DNA from: Mycolicibacterium gadium
GTDB taxonomy: Bacteria > Actinomycetota > Actinomycetes > Mycobacteriales > Mycobacteriaceae
Assembly (NCBI RefSeq): GCF_010728925.1
Contig: NZ_AP022608.1
Span: 682,001-746,000 of the forward strand
Direction: 5' to 3'
DNA length: 64,000 bases
The notes under the pieces are model-generated. The model saw nothing but the letters and a program-made list of their open reading frames with translations, was not told the DNA's origin and made no database searches. Made by a program: the position numbers and the translations under genes. Below are positions 46,405 through 55,621 of this stretch, piece after piece (within the stretch, counting starts at the first letter, position 1; each line of letters opens with the position of its first letter).

Positions 46405-47175
46405 CTAGGCGGGCACGCTCTCGAGCCGCGGACGTTTGGGGCCGCGGCCGTCGCCGGCCGGTCTGCCGCGAACGTGGTACCAAAGCCAAGGCATCAGCAT
46501 GTTCTGCGTCCACAACATCTGTGACACCGCTTGCGACCGCAGCGACGGACGCTGTACGGGACCGTCGACCAGCGCCCAGTCGTGGTTGCTGCCGGGCAGC
46601 TCCAGCGCTTCGGCGGCCGCGGCGGCGAACAGCTCGTGCCCCTTGGCCGAGCCGTGTACCCGGTCCGGACTCCACGTGTCCGGCATCGTCATCGACGGCG
46701 CATCGTAGAGGTCGACGAGTCTGAACCCATGCCGCACTGCGGCTTTGCGGATATCGTCGTTGATCTGGTGCACGCGTGCGGCGATCACCCGTCCGATCGG
46801 CAAGATCTTTGCGATGTCCGGGAACGTGGTCGTCACGACGGTCGCGCCCGACGCGGCAAGCTGTGTGTACAGGTCGTCCAGCTCGGCGAGCGCAGTGCCG
46901 AAATACGGGCCGGGGCGCGTCACATCGTTCATCCCGATACACACCGAGATCAGATCAGGCTGCAGCGCCAGCGCCGCTGGCAGCTGCTCGTCGAGCAGGT
47001 CCCTGATCCGCCGCCCGCGGATGGCGAGGTTGGCATAGGTCACACCGGGGTGATGGGAGTCGAGGATCGTGGCGAGACGATCGGCGAAGCCGACCAGGCC
47101 GCTGGCGTCATCACCGTCCCACAGCCCCTCGGTTTGGCTGTCGCCGATCGCGACATATCGGGAGTACCCGGGCAC
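46405..47175 (-). CDS. SGNH/GDSL family hydrolase
   Basis: A 256-residue esterase/lipase-type hydrolase. Block I GDSQTEG gives the nucleophilic serine, VCIGMNDV is block III (Gly-x-Asn), and SPDRVHGSAKGH holds the catalytic Asp-His pair. No signal peptide, so it acts in the cytoplasm. It follows the ankyrin-type gene on the same strand by 9 bases. Substrate unknown. Confidence 0.88.
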   Translation of the reverse strand: MPGYSRYVAIGDSQTEGLWDGDDASGLVGFADRLATILDSHHPGVTYANLAIRGRRIRDLLDEQLPAALALQPDLISVCIGMNDVTRPGPYFGTALAELDDLYTQLAASGATVVTTTFPDIAKILPIGRVIAARVHQINDDIRKAAVRHGFRLVDLYDAPSMTMPDTWSPDRVHGSAKGHELFAAAAAEALELPGSNHDWALVDGPVQRPSLRSQAVSQMLWTQNMLMPWLWYHVRGRPAGDGRGPKRPRLESVPA

Positions 47176-47184
47176 ACCGGAACT

Positions 47185-48130
47185 CTAGCGGCGAAGTGCC
47201 GTCTCGACCTCCGACGCCCCGGCCTGCGCCGCGAGTTCGCGGTGTCGCTGCGACACCGCGGCCCCACCGGCGCGGAGCAGGCCGACCATGTCGGCGACGG
47301 CGGCGGCCCGGTACGCGTTGAACGTGGCGCCGACGGCCCACCACGCCAGCAGCGCGTCCAGGCCACGTGCCGGATCGGCACCGAGCTCGACCATCGCGGC
47401 CACGGTGGTGGGCAGAACCTTGCGTGCCGCGAGTTCGATCGGCTGCATCCCGCTCGGCAACGGCGCGTTGATCGACGCGCCCGCACGCGTCAATGCGCGC
47501 ACGATCTCCGGGTTGACGGTGTCGGCCGCGTCGTTGAGCACGTGCAGCGGGGTGGCCCCCTCGGAATCGACGAGGCCCGGATCGACACCGTGCGCGAGGG
47601 CGTGGTAGCGCCACGGTGCGACCGCATCGCACGACCTCATGGAGAATCGTGGTGAATTTGTCACCCCGAGCGGACAATTCGATACGGCGGCCGGGATCGG
47701 CATCGGCGTCGATGAGGGCAACCGAGATGCCGGAGGCGAGTGAGCGCAGCGAGTACCACAGGGGGGTCGCTCCGCACGGGTCGACGGGGTCGGGATCCGC
47801 ACCCATGGCCAGGAGTTCGATGACCCTGGTGTCACCGCGATGCGCGCGCTCGAACAGGTCCAGGTCGCTGCTCGCCAGTGGTTCGGTCCACGCGGGGCGA
47901 CCCGCCCCGAGCGCGTCGAGCACCGTCAGCGCGCCGGCACGTCGGGAACCGAGGTCGAACCACGGCCACGGCCCCATTCCTTTGAGGACGAAATCGCGCT
48001 CCGCGATGCGGTGTTCCTCGGTGATGGTCCTGCCGAAATCCTCGTACGCCGAGGCGAACGTCAGATGGTCGCCGTCGAGCGACACCGTGACCTCCACGGG
48101 CCCTTCTCGGTAGCGAGCGATTTCGGTCAC
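47185..48130 (-). pseudogene. Ankyrin-repeat-type protein with one frameshift
   Basis: Two frames join to one protein of about 315 residues. The first (GTG at 48130) gives an N-terminal domain and an ankyrin-like helix pair (DTRVIELLAMGADPDPVDPCGATPLWYSL), then FTTILHEVVRCG. The second continues VAPWRYHALAHGVDPGLVDSEGATPLHVLND, then NPEIVRALTRAGASINAPLPSGMQPIELAARK, typical ankyrin repeats. The shift falls between about 47617 and 47640. No slippery signal is visible. It is either a true frameshift mutation or a sequencing error. Confidence 0.7.
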
Positions 48131-48156
48131 AAGAAACGCATTGTCGCAAAATAAGC

Positions 48157-48182
48157 GAGGGGCACCCGATGGGATGCCCCTC
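48157..48182 (-). terminator. Intrinsic terminator of the small secreted protein gene
   Basis: On the minus strand, GAGGGGCA and TGCCCCTC form an 8-bp stem, extended by a GGG/CCC pair around one bulged base and a 3-base loop; the run that follows is GCTTATTTTGCG. It lies 15 bases after the stop of the gene at 48198. It is the only hairpin in the window with a T-rich tail. Confidence 0.75.
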
Positions 48183-48197
48183 CTGGTGTTCTACGGG

Positions 48198-48505
48198 TTA
48201 CTTCACGTCGACGTAGACGATGTTGTCTTCCACCGTGGAGTAGTTGGTGTTGCTACCGTAAACCGCTTGACCTGCGTTGATGTGGGTATAGGTTTGGCCC
48301 TGGCGAACCGCGACGACCTCGGCCCGATCCAGCGGGGTGTTTCCGAGACGGTTCACGATCACCGTGTAACCCTGCGACCGCAACTGACCGATGGTCTGTA
48401 CGGCTTGTCCGAGCCGCTGGGTGCGGCTGCGGCCGGGGCGGCCATTCCGATGATCGCGGCGGCGAACCCGCCGACGACTGCGGTGGCATATCCAATCCTG
48501 TTCAC
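48198..48505 (-). pseudogene. Small secreted mycobacterial protein, one frameshift
   Basis: Translation from GTG 48505 gives a clean signal peptide (MNRIGYATAVVGGFAAAIIGMAAPAAAAPSG). The body of the protein then continues in another frame from about 48407: AVQTIGQLRSQGYTVIVNRLGNTPLDRAEVVAVRQGQTY...VYVDVK, a pattern known from short mycobacterial exported proteins. A single-base shift in the TCGGACAAGCC stretch separates the two. AAGAAGG lies before the start and an intrinsic terminator follows, so the transcription unit looks intact. The shift may be real or an error. Confidence 0.72.
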
Positions 48506-48647
48506 GACACTGCCTTCTTTCTTGCTCTCCGAGTTACTCAGGTGAACTCTGAATGCTTAAACCGGCGGTTCAGCGTGTTAATTCCGCTGGCAGAATTTGA
48601 TCCGTGGTTGGCAGAATCGCCTATGCGTCAACGGCATTGACGAGTAG

Positions 48648-49466
48648 CTAGAGAAGGCGCGTCAATCTCGTGAGGTTGAGCGGTACCCCGGCAACGCTGA
48701 GCTGACCGAGAATGTCCTCCAGTCGCGAGCGCGGCATATCCATCTGCCATTCCGACACCGACGCCGACAGGCACACCGCATCGGGGGCGAAGCGGATGCC
48801 GGTGAGCCGCAAGCCGTGCGGCAGCTCGGGCAGGTGCACCGGATAGGCCGGTGTCTTGGCCGGCAGCGCCACCCGAGAACGCCGGACGACGAGGACACGC
48901 GGACGAAGCCACAGTGTCGAACCGTCGAGGCGCGCGTCGATCTCGAGGTGTCCCAGCATCGGGCGGCGGGCCATTCGCAGCCGCGCGATGCCGTCGCTGC
49001 CGACCTCACCGGACAGCCGCGGTGCCGCCCAGCGGAACAGATCGTGCAGGGCCGATGTGGGGACCTCGAGCGTCAGGTCGACAGGAGCGGCCACCATGAC
49101 CGGCGGCGCGGTAGGCCGCATGTGCACGTTGTGCAGCACCGCCGTCGCATTGTCGAACGTCTGGTCCCCCCAGCGGATGTCGCGCACAGCGACGCGGACG
49201 TCGTTGAGTTGTCCCACCGCGAGGCCGCGGACGTCGAGTCGGGAGTCGAATTCCGTGACCGTCACCGTGAGCACGCCGTCGTCGAGTCGCAGCGCGAGCC
49301 GGCGGCCCACCACCAGCCTGCGCACCGTCGTGAACAGCGTCCGGTACGCCATCGCCGCGCCACTGGTGACCGGGCCCGTCGCTGCCGACGACCACAGTGA
49401 CGTCAGCATGTCGATCGGCCTGAACGGATCGAACCGGCGCAGGGGACCCGTCATGTCAACAAGCAT
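48648..49466 (-). CDS. DUF2993-like lipid-binding protein (tentative)
   Basis: A 272-residue protein with alternating hydrophobic beta-strand pattern (LALRLDDGVLTVTVTEFDSRLDVRGLAVGQLNDVRVAVRDIRW) resembling the DUF2993/LmeA type of mycobacterial proteins, which have a lipid-binding tubular fold. No clear signal peptide. Two close ATGs are possible (49466 and 49454). Gaps on either side hold no other gene. Family assignment is tentative. Confidence 0.65.
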   Translation of the reverse strand: MLVDMTGPLRRFDPFRPIDMLTSLWSSAATGPVTSGAAMAYRTLFTTVRRLVVGRRLALRLDDGVLTVTVTEFDSRLDVRGLAVGQLNDVRVAVRDIRWGDQTFDNATAVLHNVHMRPTAPPVMVAAPVDLTLEVPTSALHDLFRWAAPRLSGEVGSDGIARLRMARRPMLGHLEIDARLDGSTLWLRPRVLVVRRSRVALPAKTPAYPVHLPELPHGLRLTGIRFAPDAVCLSASVSEWQMDMPRSRLEDILGQLSVAGVPLNLTRLTRLL

Positions 49467-49564
49467 CCGCTATCCGTGCTGCGAAATGAAAGGGACTCTG
49501 GACGAATCATGAGCGGCAACAGGGGTACTAGGCACTGCGACCTCGTTCCGTAAGGTGGGAATCA

Positions 49565-50878
49565 ATGACTTCTGTGGTGATTGTCGGCAGTGGATTCACC
49601 GGCTTCGAATGCGCCCGTCAGCTAGCGCGCAAGATGCGCAAACAAGCCGGGGCCTCGGTCGACATCACGATCATCTCGCCAGTCGACTACATGCTCTACA
49701 CGCCACTGCTACCCGACGTGGCAGGTGGACTCGTCGATGCGCGGTTCGTCGCCATACCGCTCGCCAACGCGCTGCGCGGCGTGCAGGCGATCCGGGGCAG
49801 GGTCGACGAAGTCGACTTCGAGGGACGGACGGTGACGTTCACCGACCCCGAGGAGCGCGTGCGCAGCCTGGCGTGGGACCGGTTGGTGCTGACGCCGGGC
49901 TCGGTCACCCGGCTGTTCGACATCCCGGGGCTGGCCGAGCACGCGCGCGGTCTCAAGTCGACGGCAGAGGCGCTGTATTTGCGCGACCACGTGCTGGAAC
50001 AACTGGAACTGGCCGACGTCGACGACGACGCCGGCCGGGCCGAGGCGCGACGCACGGTCGTGGTGGTCGGTGCGTCGTACTCGGGTACCGAGCTGGCCGT
50101 ACAGCTGCGAGCTCTTGCCGATTCGGCCGCGAAACAGATGGGGTTCGACCCGTCCGCGGTGAAGTTCGTCCTGCTGGACCTGGCCGAGCAGGTCATGCCC
50201 GAAGTCGGCGAGAAGCTCGGCGCGGCGGCGCAGCGGGTGCTCAGAGCACGCGGCATCGACGTGCGGCTCGGTGTCACGCTCTCCGAAGTCCACGCCGAAC
50301 ACGTTGTGCTCAGTGACGACTCGCTGATCCGCACCCACACCGTCGCATGGGTGACCGGAGTGACCGGTGCGCCGTTGATCGAGAAGCTCGGACTACCGAC
50401 CGAGCGTGGTCGCCTGAAGGTCACCACTGAACTGCAGGTTCCCGGCCACCCCGACGTGTTCGGGGCGGGCGATGCGGCAGCGGTCCCGGACGTCACGCAG
50501 CCAGGCAAGATCACCCCGCCGACCGCGCAGCATGCCACTCGGCAGGGAAAAGCGTTGGCCCGCAACGTGGCAGCGAGTCTGGGTTATGGGAAAGCGAAGC
50601 CATACAAGCATCGCAACATGGGCCTGGTGGTCGACCTCGGACCGCGCTACGCCGTCGCCAACCCACTCAACGTGCAACTGTCCGGCTTCCCGGCCAAGGT
50701 GGTGACCCGCGTCTACCACATCTACGCGATCCCGCGATTTGTCAATCGGTGGGCGGTATCGCTGGCCTATCTGACGGATGTGTTCTTCGACAGGTCCGTC
50801 GTGTCCTTCGGGCTCTCGACGCAGGAGGATGCGCGGTTCTCCTCCAGCGAGGGCATCCCGATGCCCAAACCGGACTGA
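49565..50878 (+). CDS. FAD-dependent pyridine nucleotide-disulfide-type oxidoreductase, Ndh-2-like
   Basis: A 437-residue flavoprotein. The first dinucleotide fold starts VVIVGSGFTGFECARQLA; YMLYTPLLPDVAGG is typical of type II NADH dehydrogenases; the second NAD-binding fold is VVVVGASYSGTELAVQL; and PGHPDVFGAGDAAAV binds FAD. A hydrophobic C-terminal segment (RWAVSLAYLTDVFFDRSVV) suggests membrane association, as in Ndh-2 enzymes. It probably oxidises NAD(P)H and passes electrons to quinone; other acceptors are possible. AAGGTGG lies upstream of the ATG. Confidence 0.88.
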   Translation: MTSVVIVGSGFTGFECARQLARKMRKQAGASVDITIISPVDYMLYTPLLPDVAGGLVDARFVAIPLANALRGVQAIRGRVDEVDFEGRTVTFTDPEERVRSLAWDRLVLTPGSVTRLFDIPGLAEHARGLKSTAEALYLRDHVLEQLELADVDDDAGRAEARRTVVVVGASYSGTELAVQLRALADSAAKQMGFDPSAVKFVLLDLAEQVMPEVGEKLGAAAQRVLRARGIDVRLGVTLSEVHAEHVVLSDDSLIRTHTVAWVTGVTGAPLIEKLGLPTERGRLKVTTELQVPGHPDVFGAGDAAAVPDVTQPGKITPPTAQHATRQGKALARNVAASLGYGKAKPYKHRNMGLVVDLGPRYAVANPLNVQLSGFPAKVVTRVYHIYAIPRFVNRWAVSLAYLTDVFFDRSVVSFGLSTQEDARFSSSEGIPMPKPD

Positions 50879-50911
50879 TTGGAATCGCCCGGAGCGGGAA
50901 CGTTAACCGGT

Positions 50912-51103
50912 ATGGCTACATATCGCGTTTTGAACCCCAAGGGTGACGTTGTCGACACGAAGGACATCGAGAGCGCCGACGACGCACACGCGTGGTTCGT
51001 CGACCAGAAGGCCGAGCCGGAACTCGGATGGCGCATGGAGGTCAAGTCCGATGACGGTGACTGGGCGTTCTTCGACAGCAGCGAGGGAGACCGCAAATAC
51101 TGA
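50912..51103 (+). CDS. Small conserved protein (63 residues)
   Basis: A 63-residue acidic protein, MATYRVLNPKGDVVDTKDIE, ending WAFFDSSEGDRKY. The repeated strand-turn pattern looks like a small beta fold. The ATG at 50912 is chosen as the first natural start; a longer upstream reading is unlikely. Conserved small mycobacterial proteins of this type have no known function. Confidence 0.6.
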   Translation: MATYRVLNPKGDVVDTKDIESADDAHAWFVDQKAEPELGWRMEVKSDDGDWAFFDSSEGDRKY

Positions 51104-51132
51104 CTGGCGCGAGTACTCACTAGGCTTGAGCG

Positions 51133-51624
51133 GTGCCCAAACTCAGTGCGGGGCTGCTGCTCTACCGCGTCGTCGACGGTGAACTCGAAGTACTTATCGG
51201 CCATCCCGGCGGGCCCTTCTGGGTGCACAAGGACGACGGTGCATGGTCGATACCCAAGGGGGAGTACACCGAGGACGAAGACCCGTGGGCGGTCGCGCAG
51301 CGGGAGTTCTCCGAGGAGCTGGGCAAACGGGCACCCGAAGGCCCGCGCATCGACCTTCAGCCGGTGAAACAGCCCAGCGGCAAGGTGATCACCGCGTTCG
51401 CCGTCCGCGGCGACCTCGAGCTGGAAGGCACCTTCTCCAACACCTTTGAACTCGAGTGGCCAAAGGGTTCGGGCAAGGTCAGGGAGTTTCCCGAAATCGA
51501 CCGGGTGGGTTGGTTTCCCGTGGCGCAGGCTCGGTCGAAGCTGCTGAAGGGTCAGCGGCCGCTGCTCGACCGTCTGGTTTCGGTGCTCGAAGGCGACGAA
51601 CCGGCCGCGTCTCGATCGCGTTGA
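51133..51624 (+). CDS. Nudix hydrolase
   Basis: A 163-residue Nudix protein. The Nudix box reads GEYTEDEDPWAVAQREFSEELG, with the REFSEE metal-binding core. It begins SAGLLLYRVVDGELEVLIGHPGGPFW. The GTG start is 6 bases after a TAnnnT element (TAGGCT), so a leaderless mRNA is likely. Its last 146 bases overlap the convergent SnoaL-like gene. The nucleotide-type substrate is unknown. Confidence 0.88.
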   Translation: MPKLSAGLLLYRVVDGELEVLIGHPGGPFWVHKDDGAWSIPKGEYTEDEDPWAVAQREFSEELGKRAPEGPRIDLQPVKQPSGKVITAFAVRGDLELEGTFSNTFELEWPKGSGKVREFPEIDRVGWFPVAQARSKLLKGQRPLLDRLVSVLEGDEPAASRSR

Positions 51625-52039
51625 TGGTCAACGCGCGGCCGTGAATTCGCCACCCGGCCGGCGTCCGAAGGTATTCGTCGTCATAGCGCAGATGCCATAC
51701 CAGGTCGGTGATTTGATCTCCCGCGACCGTCCAGTGGTGCGCGATGCAGGTGATCCGGCCCAGCGCGTAGTCGGCGCGGTCGCCGGGCGCGTACACCTCG
51801 CCGACAATCGCGTGCTCGGTGCGGGTCACGGCGGCTAGCGCCGCCATCGCGGACCGCACACCGTCGCGGCCATGGTGGCTGCGTACCGCCTCTAACGAGC
51901 GGGGTGGATCAGGTAGCCGCAGTTCGGCTGTGCGCGTGAATAATTCGACCACGTCATCGAAGCGTCGGTCGTCCACGGCCGATGCGTAGAGATGCACCAG
52001 GTCGGCGAGCGCGAGTCGGTCGGCAGTGGTCAGGCTCAT
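51479..52039 (-). CDS. SnoaL-like domain protein
   Basis: A 186-residue protein with an NTF2/SnoaL-like domain at about 1-135 ([66 protein letters not shown]). The C-terminal 50 residues are low complexity and read antisense through the end of the Nudix gene. The ATG at 52039 overlaps the kinase stop (ATGA), so it is co-translated with the kinase. Function unknown. Confidence 0.75.
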   Translation of the reverse strand: MSLTTADRLALADLVHLYASAVDDRRFDDVVELFTRTAELRLPDPPRSLEAVRSHHGRDGVRSAMAALAAVTRTEHAIVGEVYAPGDRADYALGRITCIAHHWTVAGDQITDLVWHLRYDDEYLRTPAGWRIHGRALTINAIETRPVRRLRAPKPDGRAAAADPSAASTEPAPRETNPPGRFRETP

Positions 52040-53478
52040 GGCAGCGGAGGCAGACCGTTGCTCTCCCGGATATCCATCCGGCATTCACGACGGGTCTGGC
52101 CGGTCTGTTGCATGCACAGTCGCACCGGGTTCTCCTCGGCGTATGGAAGCGGTTCCTCGGTCGGCTCGGTGGTGACCGTGGGACTCGGTACGTCGCCCTC
52201 GGTGAGTGACCAGACGGAGTCGCCGGTGGGCTGCAGGGTCGAGCAGTACGCAGTGGAGCCGTCGGCCGTCGTGGCAGTGCTGCCGACGGGGGAGCAGTTC
52301 GCGCCGACGACCGCGGGTGCAGGCGTGATCGTGGCTGTGGTGGTCGGCGTCGGGGACGGCGGCGTTGTCGGGGTTGACGACGGCGGCTCCGGCGGTGGGG
52401 ACAGTGGCGTGGACGTCGGCCTGGCGAGCGTCGGTGAGGTGGTGGTCGCAGCGGATGCCGGTCGATCTTCGTTGTCGGCACGCCCGGCCTCGAACACAGC
52501 CACCACGATCGCTGCGAGCAGCAGCACCGCCAGGATGGCCGGGACGACGATTCCGGCGCGCATGAGGGATCGTCGGGGCGCTTTCGCGGGCGTCGGCACC
52601 GGGGCGGCGAGGCTGGTGCCCACATCCGCCGGTGTGTTCGACCCGAGCTGATGGGCGAGCGCTCGCGCGAAATCGGCGCAACGCTCGAAACGGTCGGCCG
52701 GGGATTTCGCCAGTGCCTTGGCGAGCACCGGATCCAGCCCGGCCAGCTCCGGGCGCTGATCGCCGATCGCGGGCGGCGTCGCCGACAGGTGCTGGCTGAT
52801 GACGACTGCGGGATTCGAATGCTGGAACGGTGGCCTACCGCTCAGCAGGTGAAACGCGGTGGCTGCCAACGCATATTGGTCGGCCCGGCCATCGAGCCGC
52901 TCACCCATCAATTGCTCGGGGGCGGCGTAGGACACGGTGCCGACCGTCATGTTGGTCGCCGTCAAGCCGCTGATGTCGTTGGTCCAGCGGGCGATTCCGA
53001 AGTCCGCCAGCAGAATTCGTTGATCGCTGGCCTCGGGATTGGCGAGCAGGATGTTGGCGGGTTTCACGTCGCGGTGCAGCAGGTTGCGCTGATGGGCGTA
53101 GTCGAGAGCCTCGGCCACGGCGGAGATGATCTCGGCGACTTCGCCTCTGGACATCCCGTCGGGATAGCTCTGACGCAGCAGGCATGCCGCATCGGTGCCC
53201 TCGACATAGTCCATCGAGATCCAGAGCTGGCCTTGGAACTCGCCGCGGTCGTGCACGCCCACGATGCGTGGATGCCATAGCGTGGCCGCGATGTCGGCCT
53301 CGCGGTCGAACCGTTCCCGGTACTCATGGTCGGCCGACACCGACGCGGGCAGCACCTTCAGCGCGTCGCGGCGCGGCAGCCGCGGATGCTGCGCGAGGTA
53401 GACCTCTCCCATACCGCCCGCGCCGAGGAGTCGCACGATGGTGTAACCGGCGAACATCGCGCCATCGGCCAGCGGCAT
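52036..53478 (-). CDS. Membrane Ser/Thr protein kinase (Pkn type)
   Basis: A 480-residue eukaryotic-like kinase. The glycine loop GAGGMG is at 19-24, the ATP lysine is K41, the catalytic loop HRD is at 135-137 with N at 142, DFG at 159-161, and APE near 186-188. A single transmembrane helix lies at about 308-329. The outer part is a Pro/Thr/Ser-rich linker followed by a short cysteine-containing domain ([18 protein letters not shown], then [14 protein letters not shown]). The architecture matches mycobacterial PknF/PknJ-like sensors. No gene symbol is given. Confidence 0.92.
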   Translation of the reverse strand: MPLADGAMFAGYTIVRLLGAGGMGEVYLAQHPRLPRRDALKVLPASVSADHEYRERFDREADIAATLWHPRIVGVHDRGEFQGQLWISMDYVEGTDAACLLRQSYPDGMSRGEVAEIISAVAEALDYAHQRNLLHRDVKPANILLANPEASDQRILLADFGIARWTNDISGLTATNMTVGTVSYAAPEQLMGERLDGRADQYALAATAFHLLSGRPPFQHSNPAVVISQHLSATPPAIGDQRPELAGLDPVLAKALAKSPADRFERCADFARALAHQLGSNTPADVGTSLAAPVPTPAKAPRRSLMRAGIVVPAILAVLLLAAIVVAVFEAGRADNEDRPASAATTTSPTLARPTSTPLSPPPEPPSSTPTTPPSPTPTTTATITPAPAVVGANCSPVGSTATTADGSTAYCSTLQPTGDSVWSLTEGDVPSPTVTTEPTEEPLPYAEENPVRLCMQQTGQTRRECRMDIRESNGLPPLP

Positions 53479-53500
53479 GGGCGAATAGTACGAGATACCG

Positions 53501-54607
53501 CTAGAGGTCGAGTGTGAGACGGGACCCGTCGGCGGCCCGGGATATGCAGATCAACATCATCCGGTTCTCGTGTTCGGGGTCCGTGAGCAGGGTGTCGCGG
53601 TGGTCGACGGTTCCGTCGAGGACGCGCGTGCGGCACGTCCCGCAGAACCCCTGCTGGCAGGAGTACGGGGCGTCGACATCGACGCGCTTCAGCGCTGCGA
53701 GCAGGGTCTCGTCGGCGGCCACGCGGATCTGTTGGCCGGTCGACGCGACCGTGACGTCGAACTCTTTGCCATCGACCACCGGCGGCGCGGCGAACCGCTC
53801 GAAGTGGAGTTCGACCTTGTCGCGGCCGGCCAGTTCGGACCGGATCGCGGTGAGCATGGGGGCGGGTCCGCACGCGTAGACCGCGGTGCCGTCAGGGCAG
53901 TCGCCGAGCAGATCCGACGCCGACGGCAGCCCGTCGTCATCGTCGGTGTGGATGGTGACCTCGGCGCCAAATTTTGCGACGTCGTCGAGGAACGGCATGC
54001 TGTCGCGGGTGCGTCCGGCGTAGACCATGGACCAGTCGACGCCGAGGCGCCGCGCCACAGCCAGCATCGGCAGGATCGGCGCGATCCCGATACCGCCTGC
54101 GATGAAACGGAATTGCCGCGTCGGCGAACCGTAACCCGGCACCGTCAGGGGGAACGCGTTACGGGGACCCTGCGTCGTCGCGGTCGCACCGACCTCGAGA
54201 GCGTCATGCACCTCGATCGAGCCCCCGCCACCGTCAGGAATCCTGCGTACCGCAATGCGGTACACGTCGGTGCGGTCGGGATCTCCGCACAGCGAGTACT
54301 GGCGCAGCCGTCCGCTGGGTAGGCCGACATCGATATGGGCACCGGGATGCCAACGGGGCAGCGACCCGGCGTCCGCGGCGGCGAACGTCAGTGCCACCAC
54401 GTTCTCGTCGTGTGCCACCGTCTGCCTGTCGACCACGCGCAGCAGTCGCGTGCGGTCGGATGCTTCCGGCAGCCTGACCCGTCGGGTGACTCCGGACAGC
54501 GCATCCATCCCGGAGATGACCGCACCGGCGACGCCCATCATCACGTCACGGCGCCCCGGCCGGAGCGGGTTGGTCGGCAGCTGCCGGTAGCGCTCGCGCA
54601 GCCCCAT
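53501..54607 (-). CDS. Ferredoxin reductase-type oxygenase electron-transfer protein
   Basis: A 368-residue three-domain reductase: an FAD domain (RQYSLCGDP), an NAD domain ([15 protein letters not shown]) and a C-terminal plant-type [2Fe-2S] domain with cysteines C317, C322, C325 and C354 ([10 protein letters not shown] and LICIS). An N-terminal extension ([28 protein letters not shown]) may be membrane-seeking. The ATG overlaps the stop codon of the putative diiron gene (ATGA), so the two are made together and the reductase probably feeds electrons to that enzyme. Confidence 0.9.
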   Translation of the reverse strand: MGLRERYRQLPTNPLRPGRRDVMMGVAGAVISGMDALSGVTRRVRLPEASDRTRLLRVVDRQTVAHDENVVALTFAAADAGSLPRWHPGAHIDVGLPSGRLRQYSLCGDPDRTDVYRIAVRRIPDGGGGSIEVHDALEVGATATTQGPRNAFPLTVPGYGSPTRQFRFIAGGIGIAPILPMLAVARRLGVDWSMVYAGRTRDSMPFLDDVAKFGAEVTIHTDDDDGLPSASDLLGDCPDGTAVYACGPAPMLTAIRSELAGRDKVELHFERFAAPPVVDGKEFDVTVASTGQQIRVAADETLLAALKRVDVDAPYSCQQGFCGTCRTRVLDGTVDHRDTLLTDPEHENRMMLICISRAADGSRLTLDL

Positions 54608-55500
54608 CACAGGTGCGCCGCGCGGGCCGCGGGAGAGGAGGCCAAATAGGCGACGGCCTGCGCGGTGGAGCCCATCTCCTCCGGTGAGTACGCGCGCCGG
54701 AAGTAGGTCAGGGTCTGCGAGCCGAACAGCACGCGGAACTTGGGCAGCAGCCCGAGTTCGGAGTCGCGCATCCGCAGCCGCTGCATCTTCCACCACGACA
54801 TGTCGTTCGCGGGATCGGACTTGAACAGGTACCAGGTACCGCGCTGGAAGAACGCGAAGATCGCCGACGCGGACAGTGCCATGGCCTTGATGCGGGCGGG
54901 GTAGCTGTCGTGGAAGTACACCGCCACGTCGTGCGCGACGCTGCGATGCTCGACCTCCTCGCTGCCGTGCCACCGGAACAGGTCGACCATCGTCGGGTCG
55001 GCCCGGTGCTCGTCCCAGGTGGAGTTGAGCGCGAAGTCGCCGAGGACGGCCGTGTAGTGCTCGATGGCGGCGATGATCCAAAGGCGCTCACAGAGGTTGG
55101 TCAGCCGACGCTTCGGATTCGTGGAAGTCGTTGGCGCCAAGACCTTTCCGAACAGATACTCGACCATCTCGAGGATCGGCGCTGGGTCTACGCCGTTGCC
55201 GACGAGGAAGTCGCGGATCACGTCGTCGTGGGCGGCGGCATGCGTGGCTTCCTGGCCGATGAAACCGCGGATGTCCTCGGCGAGCTTGGGATCCTTGACC
55301 AACGGCAGCGCTTCGTTGAACGTCTCGACGAACCAGTGTTCGGCGGAGGGCAGCACGACGTTGAAGAGGTTGATCATGGTGGACGCCACCGGGTGACCGG
55401 GGATCCACTCGAGCGGGACCTCCGCGAGGTCGAACTGCACCTTGCGGGCCTGGATCTGCACCGGTCCCGGGTCGATCTCCGGAGCGGGCAACGCTGCCAT
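54607..55500 (-). CDS. Putative diiron four-helix protein (PF10118-type)
   Basis: A 297-residue protein of the family usually labelled predicted metal-dependent hydrolase. The motif layout is that of a diiron four-helix bundle: Glu in helix 1 (AEHWFVETF, E54 or E59), E84-x-x-H87 (QEATHAAAH), E147 in AIEHYTAV, and E182-x-x-H185 (EEVEHRSVAHD). The ATG at 55500 is preferred because GGAGG is well spaced upstream. It is coupled to a [2Fe-2S] flavin reductase. An oxygen-activating oxygenase or desaturase-like role is more consistent with this context than hydrolysis, but is not shown. Confidence 0.8.
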   Translation of the reverse strand: MAALPAPEIDPGPVQIQARKVQFDLAEVPLEWIPGHPVASTMINLFNVVLPSAEHWFVETFNEALPLVKDPKLAEDIRGFIGQEATHAAAHDDVIRDFLVGNGVDPAPILEMVEYLFGKVLAPTTSTNPKRRLTNLCERLWIIAAIEHYTAVLGDFALNSTWDEHRADPTMVDLFRWHGSEEVEHRSVAHDVAVYFHDSYPARIKAMALSASAIFAFFQRGTWYLFKSDPANDMSWWKMQRLRMRDSELGLLPKFRVLFGSQTLTYFRRAYSPEEMGSTAQAVAYLASSPAARAAHL

Positions 55501-55621
55501 GGCGGACTCCTCCACGAGAAGGTTGTGCACGGGAGCTTACCGGAAGTAGGTGGGAACGCGGGTACTGGGTTTTATCGGTGCATTGCGTTTCAAGCTCGCT
55601 TACACGGTCAATAACACCGCT

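Noticed and set aside
48198..48505. Programmed ribosomal frameshift in the small secreted protein gene
   Set aside because: No slippery heptamer or following structure is seen at the shift; a mutation or sequencing error is simpler.
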